DNA of 18,543 nucleotides from CAYYJS01 sp964472315 (GCA_964472315.1 CAYYJS010000060.1:1-18543); one strand, 5' to 3'. Counted from the stretch's first letter, positions 7,911 through 16,082 are shown. Numbers and translations: made by a program. The notes: generated by a model not told the origin, from the letters alone.

Positions 7911-9374
7911 TCACACGCGCGGGAGTTGCTCGGAACCGCGGGTGGGCAGACAGGTTTCGCCCATCAGGTGCAGGTCCACGCATCGCGCCGCCTCGCGGCC
8001 TTCGGAGATCGCCCAGACAACCAGCGATTGCCCGCGCCGCATGTCGCCGGCGGCGAAGACGCCTTCCCGCGAGGTCATGTAGGCCGCGTCGGTGCGCACG
8101 TTCCCGCGTTCGTCCAGCTCGATGCCGTAGCCGGAAAGGACCTGGGTACGGTCGGGGCCGACGAACCCGAGCGCCAGCAGCACGAGATCCGCGCGCCACT
8201 CGTGTTCGGTGCCCATGACCTCGCGCATAATCGGACGTCCGGCAATCGGGTCCTCCACGAACTCGACATTCACCGTCACCACGCTGTTCACGCGTCCCTG
8301 CACGCCCCGGAAGCACTTGGTCAGCACGCTGAAGTACCGCGAACAGCCCTCGTGATGCGAGGAACTCGAACGCAACCGCATCGGCCAGTACGGCCAGGGT
8401 TGCGTCACCGGGCGCTCGACGGGCGGCATGCTCAGCAACTCGAAGTTCACGACCGACCGCGCGCCCTGGCGCACGGACGTGCCGATGCAGTCGCTGCCCG
8501 TGTCGCCGCCGCCGATCACAACCACGTGCTTGTCGGTCGCCACCACCCGCCGCGCCACGGCGTCGCCGGCCAGCACCGCATTCTGGTGCGGCAGGAAATC
8601 CATCGCCAGATGGACGCCCTCCAGCTCGCGCCCGGGAATCGGCAAGTCGCGCCCGACCGTCGAGCCGCCGCACAGCACCACCGCGTCGAACGCGGCCAGC
8701 TTGTCGATGGGGAACGCCGCGCCGCCCACCGCCACGCCGGTCACAAACGTAATCCCTTCGGCCCGCATCAAATCGAGACGCCGGTCGATGACCCATTTCT
8801 CGAGCTTGAAGTCGGGAATGCCGGAGCGCAGCAGGCCGCCCACACGCTCGGACCGCTCGAACACGGTCACGGCATGCCCGGCCCGGTTCAACTGCTGCGC
8901 GCACGCCAGTCCCGCGGGCCCGGACCCGACGACGGCAACCTGTTTACCCGTGCGCGACGCCGGTGGCTCGGGCTTCATCAACTCGTTCGTGAAGGCATAT
9001 TCGACGATCGATTTCTCGACCGTCTCGATCGCCACCGGCGGCTCGTTGATGCCGAGCACGCAGGCTTCCTCGCACGGCGCCGGACATAAACGCCCCGTGA
9101 ATTCGGGGAAGTTGTTCGTCGCCAGCAGACGCCGGAGCGCTTCCCGCCACCGGCGCTTGTAGGCGAGGTCGTTCCAGTCGGGGATCAGGTTGCCCAGCGG
9201 GCAGCCGATATGACAGAACGGCACGCCGCAGTTCATGCAGCGGCCGGCCTGCTTCACCAACTCGCTCTCGGGAAACGGCTTGTACAGCTCGCGATAATCC
9301 CGCACGCGTTCCTCCACGGGCCGCTCTTCCGGCGTCCGGCGGGGAAACTCCTTGAATCCCGTTGTCTTTCCCAT
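7911..9374 (-). CDS. gltD: Glutamate synthase (NADPH) small subunit
   Basis: This encodes 487 residues, close to the usual 470-490. The subunit oxidises NADPH through FAD and passes electrons through iron-sulfur clusters to the large subunit for glutamate formation from glutamine and 2-oxoglutarate. The N-terminal ferredoxin-like part has the cysteine groups C46, C49, C54, C58 and C97, C101, C105, which bind two 4Fe-4S clusters in the family. The FAD-binding loop is GSGPAG at 150-155 and the NADPH-binding loop GGGDTG at 288-293; the C-terminal FAD motif GVFAAGDMRRGQS is at about 438-450. The ATG at 9374 was chosen because MGKTTGFKEF is the standard family N-terminus; the longer open frame upstream only shadows the gltB end. 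It lies 32 bases after the gltB stop, with AGGAG in the spacer, so the two form an operon. Confidence 0.97.
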   Translation of the reverse strand: MGKTTGFKEFPRRTPEERPVEERVRDYRELYKPFPESELVKQAGRCMNCGVPFCHIGCPLGNLIPDWNDLAYKRRWREALRRLLATNNFPEFTGRLCPAPCEEACVLGINEPPVAIETVEKSIVEYAFTNELMKPEPPASRTGKQVAVVGSGPAGLACAQQLNRAGHAVTVFERSERVGGLLRSGIPDFKLEKWVIDRRLDLMRAEGITFVTGVAVGGAAFPIDKLAAFDAVVLCGGSTVGRDLPIPGRELEGVHLAMDFLPHQNAVLAGDAVARRVVATDKHVVVIGGGDTGSDCIGTSVRQGARSVVNFELLSMPPVERPVTQPWPYWPMRLRSSSSHHEGCSRYFSVLTKCFRGVQGRVNSVVTVNVEFVEDPIAGRPIMREVMGTEHEWRADLVLLALGFVGPDRTQVLSGYGIELDERGNVRTDAAYMTSREGVFAAGDMRRGQSLVVWAISEGREAARCVDLHLMGETCLPTRGSEQLPRV

Positions 9375-9406
9375 GGCCCTCGTGCTCCTGTCGCTGAAAC
9401 CGCCGG

Positions 9407-12400
9407 TCAGGCGGTGATGTCGGCTTTCTCCTTCGCCTGTTCGGGCGAAAGCAGTTCGAGCGCGCGCTTGTAATCGATCGGCATCACCTTGACGAACTTC
9501 GTCACGCTCGACGTGAAGGTATCCAGAATATGCCGCGCCACCATGCTGCCCGTGCGCGTCCAGTGCTGCTCGACCAGGTTCCGCAATTCGGCGATATCCT
9601 GCGGGTGCTCGACGCGCTCCAGGTCCACCATGCCCTTGTTGCATTGCGTCCAGACAAACTCGCCGCGCGGATCGAGCACATAGGCGATGCCGCCGCTCAT
9701 GCCGGCCGCGAAGTTCCGTCCGGTGGGCCCGAGCACGACGACGCGCCCGCCCGTCATATACTCGCACCCGTGATCCCCGACGCCCTCGACCACCGCCATC
9801 GCGCCGCTGTTGCGCACGCAGAAGCGCTCCCCGGCCAGCCCGCGGATATACGCCTCGCCGGATGTCGCGCCATACAACGCCACGTTGCCGACGATGATGT
9901 TCTGCTCGGCCTTGAAGGTGGCCGTGTCCGGCGGCCGGATGGAGAGCCGGGCGCCGGAGAGTCCCTTGGCGAAATAATCGTTGGCGTCGCCGACGACCTC
10001 GACGGCGATGCCGCGCGCCCCGAACGCCATAAAGCTCTGGCCGCATGAGCCGGTCACGTTCAGCTTGATCGTGTCGGGCGGCAACCCCTCCTCGCCATGC
10101 CGCCGGGAGATCTCGTAGCTCAGGGTCGTGCCGACCGTACGCTGGGTGTTGCGCACCGGCAGCGTGATTTCCACCGGCTTGCCGTGCGCCAGCGCGGGCA
10201 TGGCTTTCGCGATGAGGTCATCGTCCACGCTCCCTTCGGAGACGCGCGCCGGCTTCTCGACATAGCGCGTCGCCACGCCGGGCTCGGGCGTCACGCGATG
10301 CAGGATCCGCGAGAAATCCAGGCCCTTCCGCTTCCAGTGGTCAAGCGCGTCGCCGACATCGAGACAGTCGACCTGACCGACCATCTCGTCGATCGACCGG
10401 AAACCCAGCGAGGCCATGATCCGCCGGAGGTCCTCGGCGACGAAACGGAAGAAGTTGATCACATGCTCCGGCTTGCCGGCGAACTTCTTCCGCAGCTCCG
10501 GATCCTGCGTGGCCACACCTACCGGACAGGTGTTCAGATGACAGACACGCATCATGACGCAGCCCATGCTGACGATCGGCCCCGCCGCGAACCCGAACTC
10601 CTCCGCGCCGAGGAGACAGGCGATCGCCACATCGCGCCCCGTCAGCAGCTTGCCGTCGCACTCGATGCGGACGCGCCCGCGCAGGTTGTTGCGGACGAGC
10701 GTCTGGTGGGCCTCCGACAGGCCCAACTCCCACGGCAGCCCGCCATGCTTGATGGACGTCAGCGGCGACGCGCCCGTGCCGCCGTCGAAACCGCTGATGA
10801 GCACCACGTCCGCCATGCCCTTCGCCACGCCGGCCGCCACGGTGCCCACGCCCACTTCGGACACCAGCTTCACGCTGATCCGCGCCGTCGGGTTCGCGCA
10901 TTTCAGATCGTGGATAAGCTGCGACAAGTCCTCGATCGAATAGATGTCGTGATGCGGCGGTGGCGAAATGAGCGTCACGTACGGCGTCGAATGCCGCGTC
11001 TTCGCGATCCACGGGTACACCTTGAACCCCGGCAACTGGCCGCCCTCGCCGGGCTTCGCCCCCTGGGCCATCTTGATCTGCAGCTCGTTCGCGTTCGCCA
11101 GATAGTTGCTCGTCACGCCAAACCGCCCGGAGGCGACCTGCTTGATCGCGCTGCGCCGCCACGATCCGTCGGGACTCGGCAGAAAACGCGCGGGGTCCTC
11201 GCCGCCCTCGCCGCTGTTGCTCCGGCCGCCCAGGCGGTTCATCGCGATGGCCAGTGTCTCGTGCGCCTCCTGACTGATCGAACCGTACGACATGGCGCCG
11301 CTCTTGAACCGCCGGACGATCGACGTCCACGGCTCGACTTCCTCGATCGGCACGGCCGGACGCCGCGCGGCAAACTTGAACAGCCCGCGCAGCGTACACA
11401 AATAGCGCTTATCGTCGTCGATCAGTTCGGCGAACTCGGCATACCGCACCGCATCATCCTCGCGTACGGCCTGCTGCAGCTTGGCGATCGCCAGCGGGTT
11501 CAGGATGTGCTCCTCCCCGCACCGCCGCCATTGGTAGGTTCCGCCCACCGGCAGGTCGAGGCTGCCGGCCGCGCGCCGCGCGGGGAACGCGACGGCATGG
11601 CGCATCGCCACCTCGCGCGCGATCTCGTCCAGTCCGATGCCGCCCACGCGGGACGCCGTCCCGGCGAAATAGCGGTCGATCACGTCGCTCCGGATGCCGA
11701 CGGCCTCGAAAATCTGGGCGCCGCGATAGCTGTGCAACGTCGAAATGCCCATCTTCGACATCACCTTGAGCAGGCCCTTGTTGACCGCCTTGGTGTAGCC
11801 GATCTGCGCGGCCGCGTAAGAAACGTCGTCCGGCAGGCGCTTCGCGTCGATCATCTCGTGCAGGGTCGCGAACACCAGGTACGGGTTGATCGCGCTCACG
11901 CCGTAGCCGCACAGCAGCGCGAAGTGGTGGACCTCGCGCGGCTCGCCGCTTTCGAGTATGAGCCCGCACCGCATGCGCTTGCGCTCGCGCACGAGGTGAT
12001 GGTGCACGGCGGCGACCGCCAGCAGCGACGGGATCGGCGCAAGCGCGCGGTCGCCGTTACGGTCGGACAGCACCAGCACCGCGAACCCGTCGTCGATGGC
12101 TTTCGACGCGGCCCGGCAAAGCGCGCCGAGGGCCGTCGCCAGCCCGGACCCGCCCGCGTCCACGGGGTAGAGAATCGGCAGCGTCACGGACCGCAAATGG
12201 GGCTCCTTCAGCCGGCGGATCTTCTCGAGGTTGATGTTCGTCAGAATCGGCTGTTCGAGCACGAGCTGGCGACAGTGCTCGGGCGTCTCCTGAAAGAGGT
12301 CATGCTCGGCGCCGATGCGCGTGCGCAGCGAGGTGACCAGTTCCTCGCGGATCGCATCCAACGGCGGGTTGGTGACCTGCGCGAACAGTTGCTTGAAATA

Positions 12401-13978
12401 GTTGTAGAGCAACTGCGGATGCTCCGACAGCACCGCCAGCGGCGTATCGGTACCCATCGATCCGGTCGGCTCCCCGCCCGTCGCCGCCATGGGTCCGATG
12501 ACGATCGACAGGTCTTCGCAGGTATACCCGTTCACCTGCTGCAGCCGGGTCAGTTCGTCGGGCGCGATCGCGCTGCTGAGCACCGGCTCGGGACACAGGT
12601 CGAGCGTCTTCTGATGCTCGTCGAGCCAGCGCCGATACGGCTGCCGCCCGGCGAGCCGGCGCTTGATCTCCTCGTCCTCGACGATCCGCCCCTCCTCCAT
12701 GTCCACGAGGAACATGCGGCCCGGTTCCAGGCGCCCCTTGCGCAGGATGTTCTCGGGCGGGATGTCGATCACGCCCGTCTCGGAGGCCATGATCACCAGG
12801 CCGTCCTTGGTCACGGTGTAGCGCGACGGTCGCAGGCCGTTGCGGTCCAACACCGCGCCGACGCAACGCCCGTCGGTGAACGGAATGGACGCCGGACCGT
12901 CCCACGGCTCCATGAGGGAGGCGTGGTATTCGTAGAAGGCCTTCTTCTCGTCGGACATCGTGGCGTGATTCTGCCACGCCTCCGGAATGAGCATCATGAT
13001 CGCGTGCGGCAGCGAACGTCCAGTGTGGTAAAGCAGCTCGATCGCGCCGTCCAGCGTCGCGGAATCGCTGGCCCCCTCGGTGACGATCGGAAACAACTTC
13101 CGCATATCGTCGCCGAACAGCTCCGATCGGAACAGGCCCTCGCGGGCGTTCAGCCAGTTGATGTTGCCGCGGACGGTATTGATTTCGCCGTTGTGACACA
13201 GAAAGCGGAACGGCTGGGCGAGGTCCCAGCGCGGGAACGTGTTCGTGCTGTACCGTTGATGCACCAGCGCCAGGGCGCTCACCACCGCCGGATGGCTCAG
13301 ATCCGGGTAGTAGGACTCCATCTTGTCCGGCAGGATCATGCCCTTGTAGTTGAAGGTGGCATTCGACAGGCTGGGCACGTAGAACGCCTCCCGCTCCGGC
13401 AGCGCGGAACCCGCGACGCGATGCTCGATCGCCTTGCGGATGACGAACAACTTGCGCTCGAACGCGCGCGCATCCGCCACACCCTCGCCGCGCCCGACAA
13501 AAATCTGGCGCACCGCCGGTTCGAGCGACCGCGCCACGGGACCGACCGCACGGCTGTCGGTCGGCACGGTGCGCCAACCGAGCAACGCCTGACCTTCCTC
13601 CGCGACGACCGCTTCGAACCAGGCCATGCACTGACGACGCTCATCCTCGCCGCGCGGCAGAAAGACCAACCCGGTCCCGTAGTCCCCCGCCCCGGGCAGC
13701 GCGAACCCGAGCGCCGCGCATTCCTGAACGAAGAAATCGTGCGGAATCTGCAGCACGATGCCGGCGCCGTCACCGCTCTCGGGATCGCAGCCGCACGCGC
13801 CCCGGTGCGTCAAGTTGGTGAGAATCTCAAGCGCTTTGTGAACGATGTCGTGCGACTTCCGTCCCGCGATGCTGCAGATGAAGCCGACGCCACACGCGTC
13901 GTGCTCATAGGCCGGATCGTACAGTCCCTCCGCCCGAAACCGCTTCCGCAACCGCAACCGCTCTTCTAAACCGTCCAT
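9407..13978 (-). CDS. gltB: Glutamate synthase large subunit
   Basis: This encodes 1523 residues, the normal length for bacterial GltB. It makes glutamate from glutamine and 2-oxoglutarate. The N-terminal class II glutaminase begins at Cys29 (YEHDACGVGF) after a 28-residue propeptide that is removed to expose the catalytic cysteine. The FMN-binding synthase domain includes SGFDGGTGASP near 1066. The 3Fe-4S motif C-x5-C-x4-C is at C1140, C1146 and C1151. The C-terminal beta-helix of G-rich repeats runs from about 1306 to 1470. The ATG at 13978 was chosen because GGGGAG lies five bases upstream and it gives a normal propeptide length. The frame is also open for 390 bases further upstream, but that stretch does not look like GltB. 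It is divergent from gdhA and followed by gltD. Confidence 0.97.
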   Translation of the reverse strand: MDGLEERLRLRKRFRAEGLYDPAYEHDACGVGFICSIAGRKSHDIVHKALEILTNLTHRGACGCDPESGDGAGIVLQIPHDFFVQECAALGFALPGAGDYGTGLVFLPRGEDERRQCMAWFEAVVAEEGQALLGWRTVPTDSRAVGPVARSLEPAVRQIFVGRGEGVADARAFERKLFVIRKAIEHRVAGSALPEREAFYVPSLSNATFNYKGMILPDKMESYYPDLSHPAVVSALALVHQRYSTNTFPRWDLAQPFRFLCHNGEINTVRGNINWLNAREGLFRSELFGDDMRKLFPIVTEGASDSATLDGAIELLYHTGRSLPHAIMMLIPEAWQNHATMSDEKKAFYEYHASLMEPWDGPASIPFTDGRCVGAVLDRNGLRPSRYTVTKDGLVIMASETGVIDIPPENILRKGRLEPGRMFLVDMEEGRIVEDEEIKRRLAGRQPYRRWLDEHQKTLDLCPEPVLSSAIAPDELTRLQQVNGYTCEDLSIVIGPMAATGGEPTGSMGTDTPLAVLSEHPQLLYNYFKQLFAQVTNPPLDAIREELVTSLRTRIGAEHDLFQETPEHCRQLVLEQPILTNINLEKIRRLKEPHLRSVTLPILYPVDAGGSGLATALGALCRAASKAIDDGFAVLVLSDRNGDRALAPIPSLLAVAAVHHHLVRERKRMRCGLILESGEPREVHHFALLCGYGVSAINPYLVFATLHEMIDAKRLPDDVSYAAAQIGYTKAVNKGLLKVMSKMGISTLHSYRGAQIFEAVGIRSDVIDRYFAGTASRVGGIGLDEIAREVAMRHAVAFPARRAAGSLDLPVGGTYQWRRCGEEHILNPLAIAKLQQAVREDDAVRYAEFAELIDDDKRYLCTLRGLFKFAARRPAVPIEEVEPWTSIVRRFKSGAMSYGSISQEAHETLAIAMNRLGGRSNSGEGGEDPARFLPSPDGSWRRSAIKQVASGRFGVTSNYLANANELQIKMAQGAKPGEGGQLPGFKVYPWIAKTRHSTPYVTLISPPPHHDIYSIEDLSQLIHDLKCANPTARISVKLVSEVGVGTVAAGVAKGMADVVLISGFDGGTGASPLTSIKHGGLPWELGLSEAHQTLVRNNLRGRVRIECDGKLLTGRDVAIACLLGAEEFGFAAGPIVSMGCVMMRVCHLNTCPVGVATQDPELRKKFAGKPEHVINFFRFVAEDLRRIMASLGFRSIDEMVGQVDCLDVGDALDHWKRKGLDFSRILHRVTPEPGVATRYVEKPARVSEGSVDDDLIAKAMPALAHGKPVEITLPVRNTQRTVGTTLSYEISRRHGEEGLPPDTIKLNVTGSCGQSFMAFGARGIAVEVVGDANDYFAKGLSGARLSIRPPDTATFKAEQNIIVGNVALYGATSGEAYIRGLAGERFCVRNSGAMAVVEGVGDHGCEYMTGGRVVVLGPTGRNFAAGMSGGIAYVLDPRGEFVWTQCNKGMVDLERVEHPQDIAELRNLVEQHWTRTGSMVARHILDTFTSSVTKFVKVMPIDYKRALELLSPEQAKEKADITA

Positions 13979-14054
13979 GTTCACTCCCCGGCACGGACCG
14001 CGCCGCGTGCCAACCAAAATACCGACAACCCGCGTCAAAAACGTGAAGCTGAAG

Positions 14055-14083
14055 ATAATAGACAGGTCGCCGGAACAGATCAA
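14055..14083 (-). promoter_or_regulatory. Candidate sigma70-type promoter of gltBD
   Basis: On the minus strand, TTGATC (14083-14078) is followed by exactly 17 bases and TATTAT (14060-14055), which matches the -10 consensus at five of six positions. Transcription would begin near 14048 and give a leader of about 70 bases before the gltB ATG. A direct repeat of GGCATT (minus strand, 14101-14096 and 14093-14088) sits just upstream of the -35 box. Confidence 0.6.
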
Positions 14084-14087
14084 CACC

Positions 14088-14101
14088 AATGCCAGAATGC
14101 C
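14088..14101. repeat. Direct repeat AATGCC-N2-AATGCC next to the gltB -35 box
   Basis: Two copies of AATGCC (GGCATT on the other strand) are spaced by two bases, immediately upstream of the gltB promoter candidate. The repeat unit contains the TGCC half-site found in the inverted repeats of the same region, so it may be an additional regulator contact. Confidence 0.4.
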
Positions 14102-14119
14102 CGGAACCGCCACGGGACA

Positions 14120-14133
14120 CGGCAAATGTGCCG
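14120..14133. promoter_or_regulatory. Inverted repeat CGGCA-N4-TGCCG, candidate operator 1
   Basis: Five-base arms around AATG. The core is GGCA-N4-TGCC, the same form as at 14275-14286 and 14355-14366. It lies about 37 bases upstream of the gltB -35 candidate, and NrpR is the obvious candidate binder by context. Confidence 0.5.
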
Positions 14134-14274
14134 CCATCGGCACCCACCCGACACCGCCGATACCAACCGATCCCCCGTCGCCTGACAAGACCACACGAGT
14201 CTCGCACGTCTGGCATTTTCGCCGGATTTCCCGCCAGTCCATGCCCGACACCAACACCAACCGCATACCGTTCA

Positions 14275-14286
14275 GGCACAAATGCC
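14275..14286. promoter_or_regulatory. Inverted repeat GGCA-N4-TGCC, candidate operator 2
   Basis: Four-base arms around CAAA. It is one of three GGCA-N4-TGCC copies in the gltB-gdhA divergent region, in the middle of the region and away from the best promoter candidates. Confidence 0.4.
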
Positions 14287-14353
14287 GCGAAACAACCACT
14301 GCGAACAACTCCAGAATGTACGCACATGATCGCATGCCAGACAGAACATCTAT

Positions 14354-14376
14354 CGGCATAATTGCCATTTATGCCG
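14354..14376. promoter_or_regulatory. Inverted repeat CGGCATAA-N7-TTATGCCG, candidate operator 3
   Basis: Perfect eight-base arms around a seven-base centre. A GGCA-N4-TGCC unit (14355-14366) is nested inside, so the site has one GGCA and two TGCC half-sites. On the minus strand it overlaps the spacer and -10 of a second, weaker promoter-like pair, TTGAGG (14387-14382), 18 bases, AATTAT (14363-14358). It is the strongest palindrome of the region. Confidence 0.55.
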
Positions 14377-14450
14377 CTACACCTCAAACTTAGATGGTTG
14401 TTTTTGCCGTATTCTGAGAGCCAGCTCACATGATTCAGGCGTTTTTTCTC

Positions 14451-14479
14451 TTTACAGGCGGCAATTGATTGCCGTTAAT
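14451..14479 (+). promoter_or_regulatory. Candidate gdhA promoter
   Basis: TTTACA (14451-14456, five of six matches to the -35 consensus), 17 bases, then GTTAAT (14474-14479, four of six matches to the -10). The palindrome CGGCAA-N4-TTGCCG fills the spacer, an arrangement typical of repressor control. The predicted leader is about 90 bases long. The -10 box is weak. Confidence 0.45.
14459..14474. promoter_or_regulatory. Palindrome CGGCAA-N4-TTGCCG in the gdhA promoter, candidate operator 4
   Basis: Six-base perfect arms around TTGA; in half-site terms it is GGCA-N6-TGCC. The known archaeal NrpR operator is GGAA-N6-TTCC, so this site has the same geometry with one changed base per half-site. 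It is placed between the -35 and -10 boxes. Binding by the NrpR of this window is inference. Confidence 0.55.
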
Positions 14480-14520
14480 GCTACGCACGCTTGCAGAAGG
14501 TAGTCCGTCTGGAAGTCTAT

Positions 14521-14535
14521 GGCGGTATGTCCGCC
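14521..14535 (+). promoter_or_regulatory. Small hairpin in the gdhA leader
   Basis: GGCGG and CCGCC pair around TATGT, about 38 bases before the gdhA ATG. No T-run follows. It might affect translation or be incidental. Confidence 0.3.
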
Positions 14536-14573
14536 GCGGGAGTCGACAGCAGTTAGTCGGGAGTAAATCAGAG

Positions 14574-15914
14574 ATGAGCAAGTACGCCGAACGTGTGATG
14601 CAGAAGGTCGAACAGCGCAACGCCGGAGAGCCGGAGTTCCTGCAGGCGGTCCGTGAAGTCGTGGACAGTCTGCGCCCGGTGCTGGAGCGCAACCCCCAGT
14701 ACGAGAATGCCGGCATTCTCGATCGCCTCGTCGAGCCGGAACGTCAGATCGTGTTCCGTGTGGCGTGGCAGGACGACAAGGGCAAGGTGCAGGTCAACCG
14801 CGGGTTCCGATTCGAGTTCAACAGCGCGATCGGCCCGTACAAGGGCGGTCTGCGTTTCCATCCGAGCGTCAATCAGAGCATTCTGAAGTTCCTCGGTTTC
14901 GAGCAGGTCTTCAAGAACTCGCTGACCGGCCTGCCCATGGGCGGCGGCAAGGGCGGTTCGGACTTCGACCCGAAGGGCAAGTCGGACGCGGAAGTGATGC
15001 GGTTCTGCCAGGCGTTCATGACCGAACTGCAGCGCCATATCGGCGCCGATACGGACGTGCCGGCGGGCGATATCGGCGTCGGCGGCCGCGAGATCGGATT
15101 CATGTTCGGTCAGTACAAGCGCATCCGCAACGAGTTCGTCGGGGTGCTGACGGGCAAGGGTCTGAACTGGGGCGGTTCGCTGATCCGTCCGGAAGCCACG
15201 GGCTACGGCTCGGTCTACTTCGCCCAGGAGATGCTGAGCGTGCGCAACGAGAACATCGAAGGCCGGGTCTGCACGATCTCGGGCTCCGGCAACGTCGCGC
15301 AGTACACCGCCGAGAAGTTGATCCAGCTCGGCGCGAAGGTCGTCTCCTTCTCCGATTCGGAAGGTACCGTCTACGATAAGGATGGCGTCACGGTCGAGAA
15401 GTTGGCGTGGATGATGGCGCTGAAGAACGTCCGCCGCGGCCGCATCCGCGAGTACGCCAACGAGTTCGGTTGCGAGTATCTGGATGGCCAGCGTCCGTGG
15501 GGCATTCCGTGCGCCTGCGCCTTCCCGAGCGCCACGCAGAACGAGATCTCCGGCGGCGACGCCAAGACGCTGTTGAAGAACGGCTGCGTCGTCGTCTCCG
15601 AAGGCGCCAATATGCCGAGCACGCCGGAAGCCGTCGACCTCTTCGTCAATGCCGGCATCTGCTACGGCCCGGGCAAGGCGGCCAACGCCGGCGGCGTGGC
15701 GACCTCGGGCCTCGAGATGAGCCAGAACTCGATGCGGCTGTCCTGGTCGCGCACGGAGGTCGACCACCGGTTGAACACGATCATGGTCAACATCCACCGG
15801 GCCGCCCTCGAAGCCTCGCAGGAGTACGGCAAGCCCGGCAACTACGTGGTGGGCGCCAACATCGCCGGCTTCGTTCGCGTCGCCGACGCGATGCTCGACC
15901 AGGGCGTCATGTAA
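14574..15914 (+). CDS. gdhA: NADP-type glutamate dehydrogenase
   Basis: This encodes 446 residues, the usual length of the hexameric bacterial small-subunit enzyme. It interconverts 2-oxoglutarate plus ammonium and glutamate, and probably serves ammonium assimilation when ammonium is plentiful. Visible residues are the substrate lysine in GPYKGGLRFHP (K90), the catalytic lysine in PMGGGKGGSDFDP (K126), the catalytic aspartate in PAGDIGVGGREIG (D166) and the nucleotide-binding loop SGSGNVAQY at about 236-244. NADP specificity is inferred from the close family match. The start ATG at 14574 gives the normal N-terminus and follows GGGAG by 10 bases; the upstream open frame is not kept. It is divergent from gltBD and followed by a strong terminator, so it is probably a single-gene transcript. 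Confidence 0.97.
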   Translation: MSKYAERVMQKVEQRNAGEPEFLQAVREVVDSLRPVLERNPQYENAGILDRLVEPERQIVFRVAWQDDKGKVQVNRGFRFEFNSAIGPYKGGLRFHPSVNQSILKFLGFEQVFKNSLTGLPMGGGKGGSDFDPKGKSDAEVMRFCQAFMTELQRHIGADTDVPAGDIGVGGREIGFMFGQYKRIRNEFVGVLTGKGLNWGGSLIRPEATGYGSVYFAQEMLSVRNENIEGRVCTISGSGNVAQYTAEKLIQLGAKVVSFSDSEGTVYDKDGVTVEKLAWMMALKNVRRGRIREYANEFGCEYLDGQRPWGIPCACAFPSATQNEISGGDAKTLLKNGCVVVSEGANMPSTPEAVDLFVNAGICYGPGKAANAGGVATSGLEMSQNSMRLSWSRTEVDHRLNTIMVNIHRAALEASQEYGKPGNYVVGANIAGFVRVADAMLDQGVM

Positions 15915-15928
15915 CCCGCGAGCCCCCG

Positions 15929-15963
15929 CCCGTCGGAGCCGCCTTGACGGCGGCTCCGACGGG
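15929..15963. repeat. Perfect 15-bp hairpin after gdhA
   Basis: The arms 15929-15943 and 15949-15963 are exact complements around the loop TTGAC, beginning 14 bases after the gdhA stop. No T-run follows directly, and the real terminator comes 10 bases later. It may be an mRNA-stabilising structure or a dispersed hairpin repeat. Confidence 0.65.
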
Positions 15964-15972
15964 AGCGCTTCC

Positions 15973-16000
15973 GGCGCCCCGCGCGGGGCGCCTTTTTTTT
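15973..16000 (+). terminator. Rho-independent terminator of gdhA
   Basis: A perfect 20-base palindrome (GGCGCCCC, GCGC, GGGGCGCC) is followed at once by eight T residues. It separates the gdhA transcript from nrpR. Confidence 0.92.
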
Positions 16001-16069
16001 CTCCACCCGCATCCTTCCCTGCGCTAGGCTCTCCCGTACGCACCGGCACGCCCGCGCCGCCGGCGCCTT

Positions 16070-16073
16070 GGAG
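16070..16073 (+). promoter_or_regulatory. Ribosome binding site that decides the nrpR start
   Basis: GGAG lies nine bases before the ATG at 16083. A TTG at 16068 in the same frame overlaps this site, so ATG 16083 is preferred. Confidence 0.65.
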
Positions 16074-16082
16074 ACCCCTACC

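Larger units (their letters stand above)
13979..14573. promoter_or_regulatory. 595-base divergent regulatory region between gltB and gdhA
   Basis: This region is unusually long for a divergent promoter. It is less GC-rich than its neighbours and holds candidate promoters for both directions, three GGCA-N4-TGCC inverted repeats, one GGCA-N6-TGCC inverted repeat, a GGCATT direct repeat and a small hairpin in the gdhA leader. Several frames are open by chance across 13979-14430 on both strands, including an in-frame upstream extension of gltB with hydrophobic stretches. None resembles a known protein, so I do not call a gene here. Confidence 0.75.

Noticed and set aside
7686..9089. Open frame of 467 codons opposite gltD
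   Set aside because: Antisense shadow of gltD; no family features and no ribosome site.
10097..13969. Open frame of 1290 codons on the plus strand opposite gltB
   Set aside because: It is the antisense of a long, strongly conserved GC-rich gene. The product is a low-complexity Arg/His/Asp/Gly-rich sequence with no domain, typical of a GC-driven shadow frame.
13977..14393. Plus-strand open frame of 138 codons in the divergent region
   Set aside because: Pro/Thr/Arg-rich, no domain, and overlaps candidate promoters and operators. Several frames are open here at once, which suggests chance.
14469..14573. 35-codon N-terminal extension of gdhA
   Set aside because: The family starts at the MSKYAERVMQ-type N-terminus. 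The extension overlaps the promoter palindrome and the leader hairpin.
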